Positions 8,611 through 17,733 of a stretch of 37,463 nt of DNA are shown one piece after another (position 1 is the stretch's first letter; every line of letters begins with the position of its first letter). The stretch is taken from the NCBI RefSeq assembly GCF_005503355.1, contig NZ_SCMK01000037.1, forward strand, positions 1 through 37,463. The letters are read 5' to 3'. This DNA is from Sphingomonas sp. 1F27F7B (GTDB lineage Bacteria; Pseudomonadota; Alphaproteobacteria; Sphingomonadales; Sphingomonadaceae). The notes below the pieces were generated by a model that worked only from the letters and a program-made list of their open reading frames with translations, was not told the DNA's origin and did not search any database. The translations under genes and the position numbers were made by a program.

Positions 8611-9195
8611 ATGACCTGCGCTTCCGAACCTTCGCGCGCAAGGCGTCTCAAGCAACTCACCCACGAGGTGCATGAGACGCTCGACCGCTCGATCATGGCT
8701 GCGGCCTCATTCGATACGCTGCCCGGCTATGTCCGGTTCGTCGAAGTCCAATACCGGTTCCATCGCGACATCGCTGCGATCTATGCCGATCCGGCGCTGT
8801 CGACATTGCTGCCCGGGTTGGCGGCACGGTGCCGGCTCGAGCTGATCGAGACGGATCTTGCCGACCTCGGACGCGGGCTTCCCGCAACCGAGCACCCGGC
8901 CTTTATCCCCGGCGCGGTGAAGATCCCTGCCGCGCTTGGCTGGCTCTACGTCGCCGAGGGATCGAGCATGGGGGCAGCGCTGCTGCGCAAGGCCGCGGCT
9001 AAGCTCGACCTTTCCGATACCCATGGTGCCCGGCACCTGGCGCCTGCGCCCGAAGGACCGGCGGCGCACTGGCGCACTTTCACGGCAGCACTCGACGCCG
9101 TGACGCTGTCCGATGCTGAGGAGGCACAAGTGGTCGCGGGTGCGAAAGCGGCCTTTGCTCAGGTACAACGCCATGCCGACCTCGCATTTGCCTGA
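8611..9195 (+). CDS. Biliverdin-producing heme oxygenase
   Basis: 194 residues of the bacterial HemO/BphO type, an all-helical enzyme that opens heme to biliverdin, CO and ferrous iron using O2 and electrons. Seen: the N-terminal helix LKQLTHEVHETLDRSIM carrying the proximal heme His (in THEVHE), and the distal helix GWLYVAEGSSMGAALL, the family signature with its flexible glycines. ATG 8611 has TGGAGA just upstream. Its closeness to the receptor stop codon indicates one operon, which makes heme the likely cargo and gives iron release in the cytosol. No inner-membrane heme ABC transporter is encoded in the window, so transport past the periplasm must use genes elsewhere. Confidence 0.92.
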   Translation: MTCASEPSRARRLKQLTHEVHETLDRSIMAAASFDTLPGYVRFVEVQYRFHRDIAAIYADPALSTLLPGLAARCRLELIETDLADLGRGLPATEHPAFIPGAVKIPAALGWLYVAEGSSMGAALLRKAAAKLDLSDTHGARHLAPAPEGPAAHWRTFTAALDAVTLSDAEEAQVVAGAKAAFAQVQRHADLAFA

Positions 9196-9276
9196 GGCGC
9201 CCGAGCGCGCGGCGCTGGCCGGCTCTGCATTCTGGATCGTCCGGCAAGCGGCACCGGCGAGCGAAGGGACAGACGC

Positions 9277-10071
9277 GTGATGACGCTCGCCAATATCGTT
9301 TCGAGGGACGTCCCCTCCACTCCGGGTGCGTTGTCGGCCGAAACCTATCCCATGCCGCCGATCCCCGCACCGGATCCTGCCACCTCGCGATACAGTGACC
9401 GACCCCTCGGCTGGCGCATCCGCGCGTCAGGTGCGGGCGGCGCGACAATGGTGCTGCTGACGATGGTCGCTGCGGCGCTGGTGTCCTGGAACATTGCCGC
9501 TCTACCCACCGCCAAACCCGCGCCGCTTGTCATGGAACTCCTTCCCCTCGCCGCTCCGCCCGAACCAGTCCATGAGGTGCCCGAAGGGCCGGCACAGGTG
9601 GAACAGGCGGCCCGCAAGCCCGTGAAGGCGGAACTGCCGGAAATTCCGGTCATCGTCCCTCAACTCGCACCCCCGCCGTCACCCACCCAACCGCCGGCGG
9701 AATCCTTGGCCCAAGTCGATCCGATACCCGAGACCACAGCGCCCAAATCGCACCCCGCCCCGCCTGCGAGCAGCGTATCGAGCGATCAGCCCGTAAGCTG
9801 GGAGGCGAAGCTGCTCGCGCATCTCGAAAGGCATCGGCGCTATCCCGCGACATCACGGGCGCGCAGGGATCAGGGCGTTGCGCATGTCCGGTTTCGCATG
9901 AACCGGGCGGGACGCGTGCTGGAGGTCGCGCTGATCCGTTCATCGGGCATTCCCGAACTCGATCGCGCAGCGCTGGCGACGATCCGCCGCGCACAGCCAT
10001 TACCGGCAATCCCTGACGACCGGCCGGATCCGCTCGACCTATCGGTACCGGTCGAATTCTTCCTACGATAG
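9277..10071 (+). CDS. TonB-family energy transducer
   Basis: 264 residues with TonB order: a cytoplasmic N-terminus of about 50 residues, one membrane helix (GATMVLLTMVAAALVSWNIAAL in outline), a Pro-rich periplasmic spacer (APPEPVHEVPEGP, PPPSPTQPPAES), and the C-terminal TonB domain (LLAHLERHRRYPATSRARRDQGVAHVRFRMNRAG onward, then IRSSGIPELDRAALATIRRA). TonB carries the energy of the proton gradient from ExbB/ExbD to outer-membrane receptors. Placement behind the receptor and oxygenase suggests a dedicated TonB for heme; no exbBD lies nearby. The start is GTG 9277 or the next codon, ATG 9280; GAAGGGA sits upstream. The N-terminal cytoplasmic part is longer than in E. coli TonB. Confidence 0.9.
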   Translation: MMTLANIVSRDVPSTPGALSAETYPMPPIPAPDPATSRYSDRPLGWRIRASGAGGATMVLLTMVAAALVSWNIAALPTAKPAPLVMELLPLAAPPEPVHEVPEGPAQVEQAARKPVKAELPEIPVIVPQLAPPPSPTQPPAESLAQVDPIPETTAPKSHPAPPASSVSSDQPVSWEAKLLAHLERHRRYPATSRARRDQGVAHVRFRMNRAGRVLEVALIRSSGIPELDRAALATIRRAQPLPAIPDDRPDPLDLSVPVEFFLR

Positions 10072-10228
10072 GAATTTGTCCGCTTTGGGCGGCTATCGTT
10101 CCGAAGGGAGGGACCGCGATTGGGGCGCGTTGCGGTCAGTCGCCGAGTATCTCTGGCACAAGCACCCCAGGCTTGAAGGGCGATGGATCGGAACCTATTT
10201 GGCAGCCGGCTCAGAACCCCGGAACCCC

Positions 10229-11041
10229 ATGTCGCCGCTCCAAGATACGCCGTCCGTAGCGGATGCAATACGTCCGATGTCGCGTGCTTGGAGCCACCGG
10301 CTGCAGGGGTATGCATGGCACGCTCAGACCATTGGCTGTTCGGAAGCAGAGGTGTTTCGCCTGACCGGCGAAGGCTTGCCCCCCTTGTTCGTGAAATCCG
10401 AACCGATCAGCCCCTTTGCCGAGCTTCCGGGAGAGATCGACAGGCTGCGTTGGCTCACCGGCCAGTCCCAGCTTGCGCCGAGCGTCGAAGCCGAGGCGGA
10501 AGAGGACGGGCGCCTGTGGCTGCTGATGTCCGAAGTGCCGGGCCGTGACCTCGCCAGTTCCCCCGATCTTTCCCCGTTGCAGATCGCCGAGATTGCTGCA
10601 GATGCGCTGCGCGAGCTCCATGCGCTCGACGTCGCGCTCTGCCCGTTCGATCAGCGGCTCGCCGCCAAGCTCGCTCAGGCCGAGGCCAATGTCGCAGCCG
10701 GGCGCGTGGACGAGGAGGACATGGACGACGAACGGCTTGGACGGACTGCAGCGAGTGTCCTCGAAGAGGCGCTTGCACTACGTCCCGCCACGGAAGACCT
10801 CGTGGTCGCGCACGGAGACGCCAGCATGCCCAACCTGATGGCCGAACATGGGCGCTTCACCGGCTTCATCGATTGCGGCCGTCCCGGCGTGGCCGATCGG
10901 CATCAGGATCTGGCGCTGGCCGCCTGGAGCATCGAGTTCAATCTCGGAGCCTCCTTCGTCCGACCATTTCTCGCGCGCTATGGCGGTCCGGTCGACCGGG
11001 CGCGCCTGCACTATTACCGGCTTCTCGACGTGCTCTTCTGA
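10229..11041 (+). CDS. APH(3')-type aminoglycoside O-phosphotransferase
   Basis: 270 residues, the normal APH(3') length. The kinase-like fold is marked by LFVKSE (ATP-binding Lys), VVAHGDASMPNLM (the HGDxxxxN catalytic loop), GFIDCGRPGVADRHQDLALA (the metal-binding Asp and the segment typical of APH(3')), and the family ending YYRLLDVLF. Known members phosphorylate the 3'-hydroxyl of kanamycin and neomycin with ATP or GTP. The open frame extends to 10076, but ATG 10229 matches the family start. There is no IS or integron next to it and its GC is like the neighbours, so it may be a resident chromosomal gene. Whether it gives resistance cannot be told from sequence. Confidence 0.85.
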   Translation: MSPLQDTPSVADAIRPMSRAWSHRLQGYAWHAQTIGCSEAEVFRLTGEGLPPLFVKSEPISPFAELPGEIDRLRWLTGQSQLAPSVEAEAEEDGRLWLLMSEVPGRDLASSPDLSPLQIAEIAADALRELHALDVALCPFDQRLAAKLAQAEANVAAGRVDEEDMDDERLGRTAASVLEEALALRPATEDLVVAHGDASMPNLMAEHGRFTGFIDCGRPGVADRHQDLALAAWSIEFNLGASFVRPFLARYGGPVDRARLHYYRLLDVLF

Positions 11042-11087
11042 TCTCATCGACAGCCCACCGCCACCATGACCCGCTTCAAATGTTGCA

Positions 11088-13607
11088 TTAGAACGAGGCG
11101 GAGATTGAGGCTCCAATCGTCCTTGGCTGAAGGATGCCGGCGGCATAGGGGATCAGCCCGATGGCGGCGGGACTTGGTGCGTTCGCCAGCGGCGCGATGC
11201 CAAGCACAGCGCGTTCGTTCGTGACGTTTTTCGCGAAGAGATTGAGCGACCATCCGCCCTTCGTAACGCCAGCCCTCAGATCGAGTATGTTGTAAGATGG
11301 AAGCGTGGCGCGGTTCGTGACGGGCCCCGCCGGGGTGGGCACGAATTCCGCCTTGCGGTCGCCCTGGTAGTGGTAATTCGCCCCCACGAAGGCATTCAAG
11401 GTGCCAAGTGTCCATTCATAACCAACATCGGCATTGCCAGCCCAGCGCGAAACGTTCGGTAGTCTTTCACCGGCGAAGCCGCCGATGGACGTTGGCGCAT
11501 CCTGCCGCAGTTCGGCATCCGTATAGGTGCCACTTAGCGATACATTCAGTCCCTTCGTTGGCCGGAGCGAGAAGGTCGCCTCGACGCCTTGGCTCCGCGC
11601 CTTTGGGCCGTTCACGACGTAGATGAAGCCGTTGAGCTGCTGGGTCACCTGAATGTCCTTCCAGTCGATCCGGAAGGCCGCGACATCGAACGACAACCGA
11701 CGGGCGAGGAGATCCCCCTTCGTGCCGATTTCGTAGCTGGTGACCGTGTCCGGACCAAAGGTCGGCGGCTTGCTGGCCGCAGGTAACCCGATGTTTGGCC
11801 CGCCGGGGCGATAGCCCGTGCTGATGCGGCTGTAGGCAATCATGTTGGGTGCAAGTCTCAATCTCGGATTGATGAGGTAGGTCCAGCTGTCATCGGCCGA
11901 CCTGTTCCGAAAATCGATGGATGCCCCGCCCAACAGAAACCCGGCTTGAATCTCATGGAAGCGCTGATTGTTCTTGCTGTAGCGGCCTCCCACCGTGACA
12001 TCGAAGCTCTGCGTGAAATGGTAGGTGAGGTCGCCGAAACCCGCGATCTCGGTGTAGTGCGACGGCCCGCGATAGAAGAAGATATCTTCCGTTGGCCCCG
12101 TCTTGCCGGTCAGCGGGTTGTAATAGCCGCCGGTGGCGGGATCGAACGGCAATAACCGCTGCTCGGTGCGCGCGTACTCGCGGGTATAGTAGAGTCCCGC
12201 TCGCCATTCGAGCGACCGACCCGATGGGGATTGCAGCCGGATCTCCTGGGTGAATTTGTTCTGGTGAATGCGCTGCTCCAATGCCGCGCCAAGCGGCACG
12301 CCGAAGGCGGCCGAGAAGGCGGCGCCATAAGTGTAGCTGAGATCCCCAAGGTTAACCGAGTCGAGAGTCGAGTAACTGGTCGCCGATATGAGATCGGCCC
12401 AGCCCAGGTCCCAGTTCACCGTGCCGCTGTATAGCCGGTAACGGGAATCGATCGGCGAGTTGATGAAACGCTGCTGCCGCAGGTCGCCGTAGATTGGCTT
12501 GAGAGCGTAATAGTCGACATCCTCGGTCGCGAGATTTCGCGTCTTCAGGTTCTGCACGACGGCCGACAACCTGACTTGCAAGCCGGAGCTGGGCTTCCAG
12601 AGCAGCGTTGCCCGTCCGCCATAGACGTCCGATTCGTTGATATCGTGCAGACCTCGCCGAACATCGTCGATATAGCCGGGATCGAGCCGGCTGTAGCCCG
12701 TGATGCGTAGCGCAAGCTTGTCAGAAACAATCGGCACGTTGAGCATGCCACTGACGTCATAGCCCGTTCCACCGTCTGCCACGCCGACTATGCCCGCCTG
12801 GATGCGCCCTTCCATGCGGGAGAGGTTCGGAGGCGTTGTGACATATTTGAGCACGCCTCCCAGCGAGTCGGCTCCGTAGAGCGTGCCCTGGGGGCCGCGC
12901 AGAACCTCGACCCTGTCGAGGTCGCGCGGATCGAAGTCCGGGGTGTTCGTCGCGCCGGTGGTAAAGATCGTGCTGGAGCCATAGGGAACTTCGTCGACAT
13001 AGGTGGCAACGGTCGAACTGAGCTGGCCAGCGCCCGTGGTCAGCCCGCGAAAGATGATCTGCGTGTTCCCTTGCGCGAAGGACACAATGTCCACGCCGGG
13101 GACCTTGTTGAGATAGTCGGTGAAGCGAACATCCTGCGCGCGCCGGAACTGTTCCCCGGTCCGTACGCTGATCGACTGCGGGACATCGTTGGCACGCTCC
13201 GACCGCTTCGTCGCGGTGACGACGATGTCGGCGGTATCTGTCGCGTCCGCAGTCTGTTCGTCGCGCGCAGAATCCGTGCCGGTCTCCTTCCCCATGCTAA
13301 TGATGAGCGCGCCGGTGGAGTCGATTCTCACCGAGAGACCCGAATTCACCAGCAGGCGCTGGGCGGCCTCCTTAGCCGTCAAGGTTCCGCTTACTGCGGG
13401 CGCCGCGCGCCCGCGCATGGACTCGGGTCGGAAGAGGATGTTCGCGCCGGTCTGACGCGCCAGTTGGCGGAGCGAGTCGGCGAGCGACTGCGCCGGAATG
13501 TCTATGCGGTGCGCGCCTTGCTGTGCCGCAGCCGGCGTGGCGGCCGCCGCGATCGCGATACCGGAGATTCCGATAGCCCAGTTCCAATGACGGGTGTTGA
13601 ATACCAT
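11088..13607 (-). CDS. TonB-dependent receptor with STN signalling domain
   Basis: 839 residues. ATG 13607 follows GGAGGGG and opens a signal peptide (cut near TPAAA-QQG). The STN domain follows (about 25-105, RIDIPAQSLADSLRQLARQTG), then the TonB box region DIVVTATKR, the plug with VEVLRGPQGTLYGADSLGG, and a barrel ending RTIGASISASF with the terminal Phe. The plug signature places it among the FecA/FyuA-like receptors common in sphingomonads; the substrate is not shown by sequence. It is the third gene of a sigma, FecR, receptor set on the minus strand. The STN domain marks it as a signalling receptor that induces its own operon. The divergent acylase is the best clue to the ligand: possibly an acylated compound or siderophore. 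Confidence 0.9.
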   Translation of the reverse strand: MVFNTRHWNWAIGISGIAIAAAATPAAAQQGAHRIDIPAQSLADSLRQLARQTGANILFRPESMRGRAAPAVSGTLTAKEAAQRLLVNSGLSVRIDSTGALIISMGKETGTDSARDEQTADATDTADIVVTATKRSERANDVPQSISVRTGEQFRRAQDVRFTDYLNKVPGVDIVSFAQGNTQIIFRGLTTGAGQLSSTVATYVDEVPYGSSTIFTTGATNTPDFDPRDLDRVEVLRGPQGTLYGADSLGGVLKYVTTPPNLSRMEGRIQAGIVGVADGGTGYDVSGMLNVPIVSDKLALRITGYSRLDPGYIDDVRRGLHDINESDVYGGRATLLWKPSSGLQVRLSAVVQNLKTRNLATEDVDYYALKPIYGDLRQQRFINSPIDSRYRLYSGTVNWDLGWADLISATSYSTLDSVNLGDLSYTYGAAFSAAFGVPLGAALEQRIHQNKFTQEIRLQSPSGRSLEWRAGLYYTREYARTEQRLLPFDPATGGYYNPLTGKTGPTEDIFFYRGPSHYTEIAGFGDLTYHFTQSFDVTVGGRYSKNNQRFHEIQAGFLLGGASIDFRNRSADDSWTYLINPRLRLAPNMIAYSRISTGYRPGGPNIGLPAASKPPTFGPDTVTSYEIGTKGDLLARRLSFDVAAFRIDWKDIQVTQQLNGFIYVVNGPKARSQGVEATFSLRPTKGLNVSLSGTYTDAELRQDAPTSIGGFAGERLPNVSRWAGNADVGYEWTLGTLNAFVGANYHYQGDRKAEFVPTPAGPVTNRATLPSYNILDLRAGVTKGGWSLNLFAKNVTNERAVLGIAPLANAPSPAAIGLIPYAAGILQPRTIGASISASF

Positions 13608-13680
13608 TATCGCCCCTCCCCGCAGCATTGTCGCCGCGAAGAAAGGAGACGGATGACCTCGGTGTTTTCCTCAGTTGCGC

Positions 13681-14607
13681 TCAGCGGCGGCTTACAACAA
13701 TGCCCTGCTCGGTCTCGCTGACCCGGACGGGAAGCAGTTCCGCGATCGACCGCGCGAACGCTTCGGAGTCTCCAGTCTGGTAGCTTCCGCTTATTCGAAG
13801 CGCTCCCACTCCCGGATCCCTTATGATCAGTTGGCGCGGCTGATAGCGATTGAGTTCAGTGACCGCATCCTCGAGCGTGTCGTTGTCGAACACCGCTCTC
13901 CCGGTCTGCCAGGCGGTGGCCGCCACAATCTCCGGCCGGTCCGCCACATAGCTGGTTGCCGCCTCAGCCATGCGCAGCCGGTCTCCGGCCACCAGCATTC
14001 GGTCCGCGTCCGGGGCACCCGGGCGCCGCACCAGCACCTTGCCTTCCACCATGGTCACCGAGACCAAATCTCCTTGTCGGGCTACGTCGAACGCGGTGCC
14101 AACCGCAATGACCTCGCGTGACCCCGCCGCAACCACGAACGGCCGCAGCGGATCCTTGCTGACAATGAAATTGGCTCGTCCCCGGATGAGATTAATCGAG
14201 CGGCGCTGTTCGCCCATCGAAACCGCGACCTGCGTGTCCGCATCGAGCATAAGGCGCGACCCGTCGCTTAACACGAGCCTTTCCTGCTCGCCGATCGCGG
14301 TCTCGAAGCGTTGTGTTCCAGGGCGGTTCAGCAGGATGATCCCGCCAGCGATCGAGGCCATTGCGACCGCACATCCGCCCGCAATGATTGCGCGTCGCGA
14401 GATCGCGGGACGCGCAGCGTGGACCTCAGCCTCGCCAGACGCGTCCCACAAAGCCGTCAGGCTCTCAAACGTCTCCTGGTGGCGCGCGTCCTCGGCGAGC
14501 CAGACCTGGAAGCCCTGGACGTCGGCCGGAGTGCGATCCTCCGAGTGAAGGCGCGCTAGCCAGGCGGCGGCCTGGGCGTTGATCTCCTGGCGTGTCGAAC
14601 CTGTCAC
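13681..14607 (-). CDS. FecR-like anti-sigma regulator
   Basis: 308 residues from GTG 14607. The N-terminal DUF4880-like domain (INAQAAAWLARLHSEDRTPADVQGFQVWL in outline) binds the sigma factor. A twin-Arg-like SRRAIIAGGCAVAMAS segment and one membrane helix lie around residues 69-95. The periplasmic FecR domain shows LVLSDGSRLMLDADTQV and INLIRGRANFIVSK, and the C-terminal domain has TLEDAVTELNRYQPRQLIIRD. It follows the sigma gene after 12 nt and precedes the receptor gene by 73 nt, so the order is sigma, FecR, receptor. The twin-Arg segment hints at Tat-dependent insertion, known for some FecR proteins, but this is inference. Confidence 0.9.
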   Translation of the reverse strand: MTGSTRQEINAQAAAWLARLHSEDRTPADVQGFQVWLAEDARHQETFESLTALWDASGEAEVHAARPAISRRAIIAGGCAVAMASIAGGIILLNRPGTQRFETAIGEQERLVLSDGSRLMLDADTQVAVSMGEQRRSINLIRGRANFIVSKDPLRPFVVAAGSREVIAVGTAFDVARQGDLVSVTMVEGKVLVRRPGAPDADRMLVAGDRLRMAEAATSYVADRPEIVAATAWQTGRAVFDNDTLEDAVTELNRYQPRQLIIRDPGVGALRISGSYQTGDSEAFARSIAELLPVRVSETEQGIVVSRR

Positions 14608-14619
14608 CGCGATGCGCCC

Positions 14620-15108
14620 TCAATCTTCGGCGTGCTCAAGGAGATGAAGTGCGGCTTTCGCAATATGTTTCTCGACAGCGCTCACCGTGATGCCGAGCTG
14701 AGCGGCGATCTCGCGATACTTCATGCCTTCGGCGCGATGCATCATGAAAATCTCACTGGTCCTCGGGCTTAGCTCCTTGAGCAGACGCTGAACCCTTTCA
14801 AGACGTATGCGGGCGGCAATTACCTCATCTTGCAACGGATGATCATTCGGGACGTCGGCGAGATCGAACAAACCCACCTGCAATTCATGTCGGTTGTCAT
14901 GGCGCCGTCTTACGTCGACGGACACGTTCACGGCGGTCCGAATGAGGAAGGCCGTCGGATTCTCCACTGGATGTCGTCGCGCATATTCGCTGAGCTTCAC
15001 GAACGCCGAGTGGAGATGGTCCTCGGCCCGTTCGGGGTCGCGGGTGGCACGCGCGATGCGGCGAAGCAGAGCGCGCCAGCCCGATCGATCCTTCGGTAGT
15101 TCCGCCAT
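14620..15108 (-). CDS. ECF sigma factor, FecI type
   Basis: 162 residues with region 2 (ERAEDHLHSAFVKLSEYA, then PTAFLIRTAVNVSVDVRRR) and region 4 (LSPRTSEIFMMHRAEGMKYREIAAQLGITVSAVEKHIAKA in outline) and no extra domains. The region 4 block with GMKYREIA..GITVSAVEKH is typical of FecI-like sigma factors. It most likely directs transcription of the receptor gene downstream and perhaps of the divergent acylase gene. The start ATG at 15108 lies 150 nt from the acylase start, so the two divergent genes share a control region that holds a 17-bp palindrome. Confidence 0.9.
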   Translation of the reverse strand: MAELPKDRSGWRALLRRIARATRDPERAEDHLHSAFVKLSEYARRHPVENPTAFLIRTAVNVSVDVRRRHDNRHELQVGLFDLADVPNDHPLQDEVIAARIRLERVQRLLKELSPRTSEIFMMHRAEGMKYREIAAQLGITVSAVEKHIAKAALHLLEHAED

Positions 15109-15201
15109 CGCCTCTCCACCTCGATCGTCGGCCAGGCCCCGCTGAATAGGGGAGAAAAAGCGACGGCGGCAACAAGTTCCTAGTTCCGTGGCGTGCTGAG
15201 G

Positions 15202-15218
15202 GTTTCAGGCCCTGAAAC
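15202..15218. promoter_or_regulatory. 17-bp near-perfect palindrome between divergent sigma and acylase genes
   Basis: GTTTCAGG, one base, CCTGAAAC: perfect 8-bp arms around a single C. It lies 40 nt before the acylase ATG and 94 nt from the sigma ATG, in the position of an operator for a dimeric regulator. It could also fold as a small hairpin, but there is no T-run, so a terminator is unlikely. The binding protein is unknown. Confidence 0.4.
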
Positions 15219-15257
15219 GTCGAAGGTTCGAATGAAGACTGGCGATCGGAGCGGATT

Positions 15258-17666
15258 ATGGCGGAGCGGGTTGGAATATTGAGGGCCTGGCGTCGGATGC
15301 CGATACTCGGACTGGTCGCGATGGCGGCAACCGCATCCGCCGGCAGCGCCCGTCAGGCGCATGCAACTTCCGCGGCGAACAACGTCGAGATTACCTGGAC
15401 CGCGCATGGCATCCCGCACATCGTCGGGCGAGACTTCTTCGGGCTCGGCTATGGCTATGGCTACGCCGCAGCGAAGCTCGACATCTGTGGGCTGGCCGAT
15501 GCGTTCGCGACATTCTCCGGCAGGCGCAGCGCCAAATCCGGGGGGCAGGCGCGGGACGTTGTCCGGATCCTGGGGCGACGGCCGATCACCAATGATGCCA
15601 GCGACGCGACGCGCCACCTGATCAACGACGAGGGCGTACCGGCGACCGCCGGAGGGCAGATGAGCCCAAGAGCGCGCGCGCTGGCGAAAGGGTTCGCCGC
15701 CGGATTCAATCGCTATGTCCGGGAGATTCCTCGCGCCAAGCTGCCAGCGGCATGTCGAGAGAGCGGCGTGGTCGGGCCGATCACCGCCACTGATGTCCTG
15801 AACCGGTCGCTCGGCGTCGCGACCCTTTTGAGTTCCGGCCTCCTGCAGAACGAGATGTTCAATGCGGCTCCGCCGGGGCGAGCTCCAGATGACACGCCAT
15901 CTTCAGGAGGGCCACCCGCCGCAGCGACCCCTGCGGGCAGTAACGCCTACGCCTTCGGTAGGGAACGCACAGGCGGAAGTGGACTGCTACTCGGCAATCC
16001 ACATTTTTTCTGGGACGGGCCCGACCGCTTCATGCAGGTCCACCTGACAATTCCAGGGCAGTATGACGCGATGGGCGTCACGCTACTTGGCGTGCCGGTG
16101 GTCATGATTGGCTTCAATGCTTCGCTCGCCTGGACTCACACCGTCTCGTCGGACGTGAGGGGTGTTGTCTACGAACTAAAGCTCGATCCTGCGGACCCCA
16201 CGCGCTATCTCGTCGATGGCCGGTCGGAGCCGATGCAGCGGCGCACGGTCTCGTTTCCATCGCGTGACCCCGACGGGCGGCGTGCAACCCTCAGCCACGA
16301 CTTCTGGATGACCCGCTTCGGCCCCGTGGTCGTCGGTCCCGCGACACCCTGGAACCGGGAACGGGCCTATGCGCTGGCGGACGCGAACGGTCGCAACGAT
16401 CGTCTGCTCGACCAATGGATCGATATCGGGCGAAGCAAGACGGTGGGCGAGCTCAAGGCCGTCCTCGACCAGGTCAATGGGCTGCCATGGGTCAATACCA
16501 TCGCGGCGGACCGCGACGGGAACGCTCTCTATGCCGACGTCTCGGTGACTCCGGACATTGATGCCGGGAGGGCTGAGACATGCCGTCCGAAAGGCGGTTT
16601 CCCGCTTGCCACCTATCTGATGCTTCTTGATGGAAGCCGCAGTGCGTGTGCCCGACCTGACATGGCGGCGCCACCGCTCCCTCCCGCGGCCAAGCCCTGG
16701 CTGATTACGCGGGACTATGTCGAGAACTCGAACGCAAGCCACTGGCTCGTAAATCCGCGTCATCCGCTGGAGGGGTTCTCGCCCGCCATTGGCATGGAAC
16801 GGACGCCGCTCAATTTCCGCACCCGGCAGGGTCATGTCCAGGTCGCAGGCATCGACCCCATCACTCCCGCTATCGTGAAAGGAATGCTGTTCGAGGGAGC
16901 ATCCCTGCAGGCCGACCTTGTCGTCCCCGGCGTGCTCGAGGCTTGCCGCCGGACGTCGGCGGTCACGCTCGGCGACGGAACGCGGGTCGATCTGGCCGAT
17001 GCCTGCCGCACGCTGTCGGCATGGAATCGTCGCTACGACCTCGACAGCGAGGGCGCCCATCTCTTCTCGATGTTCGTCGCACGCCTTCGCAGGCCGGGAG
17101 CGGAAGATCTCGCAGGCGACGCGGCGTTGTGGCGGGTTCCGTTCGACCATCGCTCGCCACTGGATACGCCGCGCGACTTCGACTCAGATAATGCGCGCGT
17201 TCCAATGGCGCTCGGGGAGGCAGTACGCGCGCTCACCGATGCGAAGATTCCTCTCTCGGCGCGCCTCGGCGATGTCCAGTTCGTCGTGCGCGATGGCATT
17301 CGCGTGCCCCTCCATGGAGGGGCGACGTTCAGTGCGCTGTCTGCCACGCTCATTCCGGGTGTTGGCTTCACCGATCCGGTCAACCCCTCGAACTCCTACA
17401 TCCAGGTCGTCACTTTCGACGCAAGCGGCCCCGTCGCCGACGCGGTCCTCGCCAGTTCCCAGAGCGCCGATCCGGCATCTCCATTCTTCGCCGACCAGAC
17501 CTGGCTCTACTCGCGCAAACAATGGCTCCGCCTACCGTTCAGTCACCGTGACGTTGCGCGAGCCGCGATCGGACCCAAGACCGTGCTGCGAATCGAGAGG
17601 GATGGCGGGGCTACCCCCTCCCTTGCGCGAACACCGCATTCAGAGGACGTCAGTCTTCAGCGATAG
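15258..17666 (+). CDS. Periplasmic penicillin-acylase-family (Ntn-hydrolase) acylase
   Basis: 802 residues. An N-terminal signal segment (ILGLVAMAATASAGSA) leads to a mature alpha-chain with the family block VEITWTAHGIPHIVGRDFFGLGYGYGYA in outline. The precursor is expected to cleave itself before Ser228 (Gly227-Ser228-Asn-Ala-Tyr), which becomes the N-terminal nucleophile of the beta-chain. NPHFFWDG, 21 residues on, supplies the beta His found in PvdQ-like enzymes. Members cleave amide-linked acyl chains from penicillins, N-acyl-homoserine lactones, acylated siderophore precursors (PvdQ) or lipopeptides. Closer to the AHL/lipopeptide acylases than to penicillin G acylase by the GSNAxAxGR block. 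It is divergent from the sigma-FecR-receptor set; an alpha/beta hydrolase follows after 67 nt. The substrate is not known. Confidence 0.88.
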   Translation: MAERVGILRAWRRMPILGLVAMAATASAGSARQAHATSAANNVEITWTAHGIPHIVGRDFFGLGYGYGYAAAKLDICGLADAFATFSGRRSAKSGGQARDVVRILGRRPITNDASDATRHLINDEGVPATAGGQMSPRARALAKGFAAGFNRYVREIPRAKLPAACRESGVVGPITATDVLNRSLGVATLLSSGLLQNEMFNAAPPGRAPDDTPSSGGPPAAATPAGSNAYAFGRERTGGSGLLLGNPHFFWDGPDRFMQVHLTIPGQYDAMGVTLLGVPVVMIGFNASLAWTHTVSSDVRGVVYELKLDPADPTRYLVDGRSEPMQRRTVSFPSRDPDGRRATLSHDFWMTRFGPVVVGPATPWNRERAYALADANGRNDRLLDQWIDIGRSKTVGELKAVLDQVNGLPWVNTIAADRDGNALYADVSVTPDIDAGRAETCRPKGGFPLATYLMLLDGSRSACARPDMAAPPLPPAAKPWLITRDYVENSNASHWLVNPRHPLEGFSPAIGMERTPLNFRTRQGHVQVAGIDPITPAIVKGMLFEGASLQADLVVPGVLEACRRTSAVTLGDGTRVDLADACRTLSAWNRRYDLDSEGAHLFSMFVARLRRPGAEDLAGDAALWRVPFDHRSPLDTPRDFDSDNARVPMALGEAVRALTDAKIPLSARLGDVQFVVRDGIRVPLHGGATFSALSATLIPGVGFTDPVNPSNSYIQVVTFDASGPVADAVLASSQSADPASPFFADQTWLYSRKQWLRLPFSHRDVARAAIGPKTVLRIERDGGATPSLARTPHSEDVSLQR

Positions 17667-17733
17667 CCCGGGAAACGATCAGCAGGGCGTCCGCGATATG
17701 CCGCCCGAACAGTAATCCGATCAGGACGGCGAA

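Noticed and set aside
9173..9280. A 35-codon frame between heme oxygenase and tonB whose stop overlaps the tonB start
   Set aside because: It overlaps the oxygenase end by 23 nt, has only a weak AGGT upstream, and does not resemble HemP or any known small heme-operon protein. Chance is more likely.
10057..10071. TTCCTA-CGA-TAGGAA hairpin at the tonB stop codon
   Set aside because: The stem is short and AT-rich with only a few T residues after it; too weak for a terminator call.
16176..17150. A 324-codon minus-strand frame opposite the acylase gene
   Set aside because: Shadow of the acylase gene; no domain and no ribosome site.
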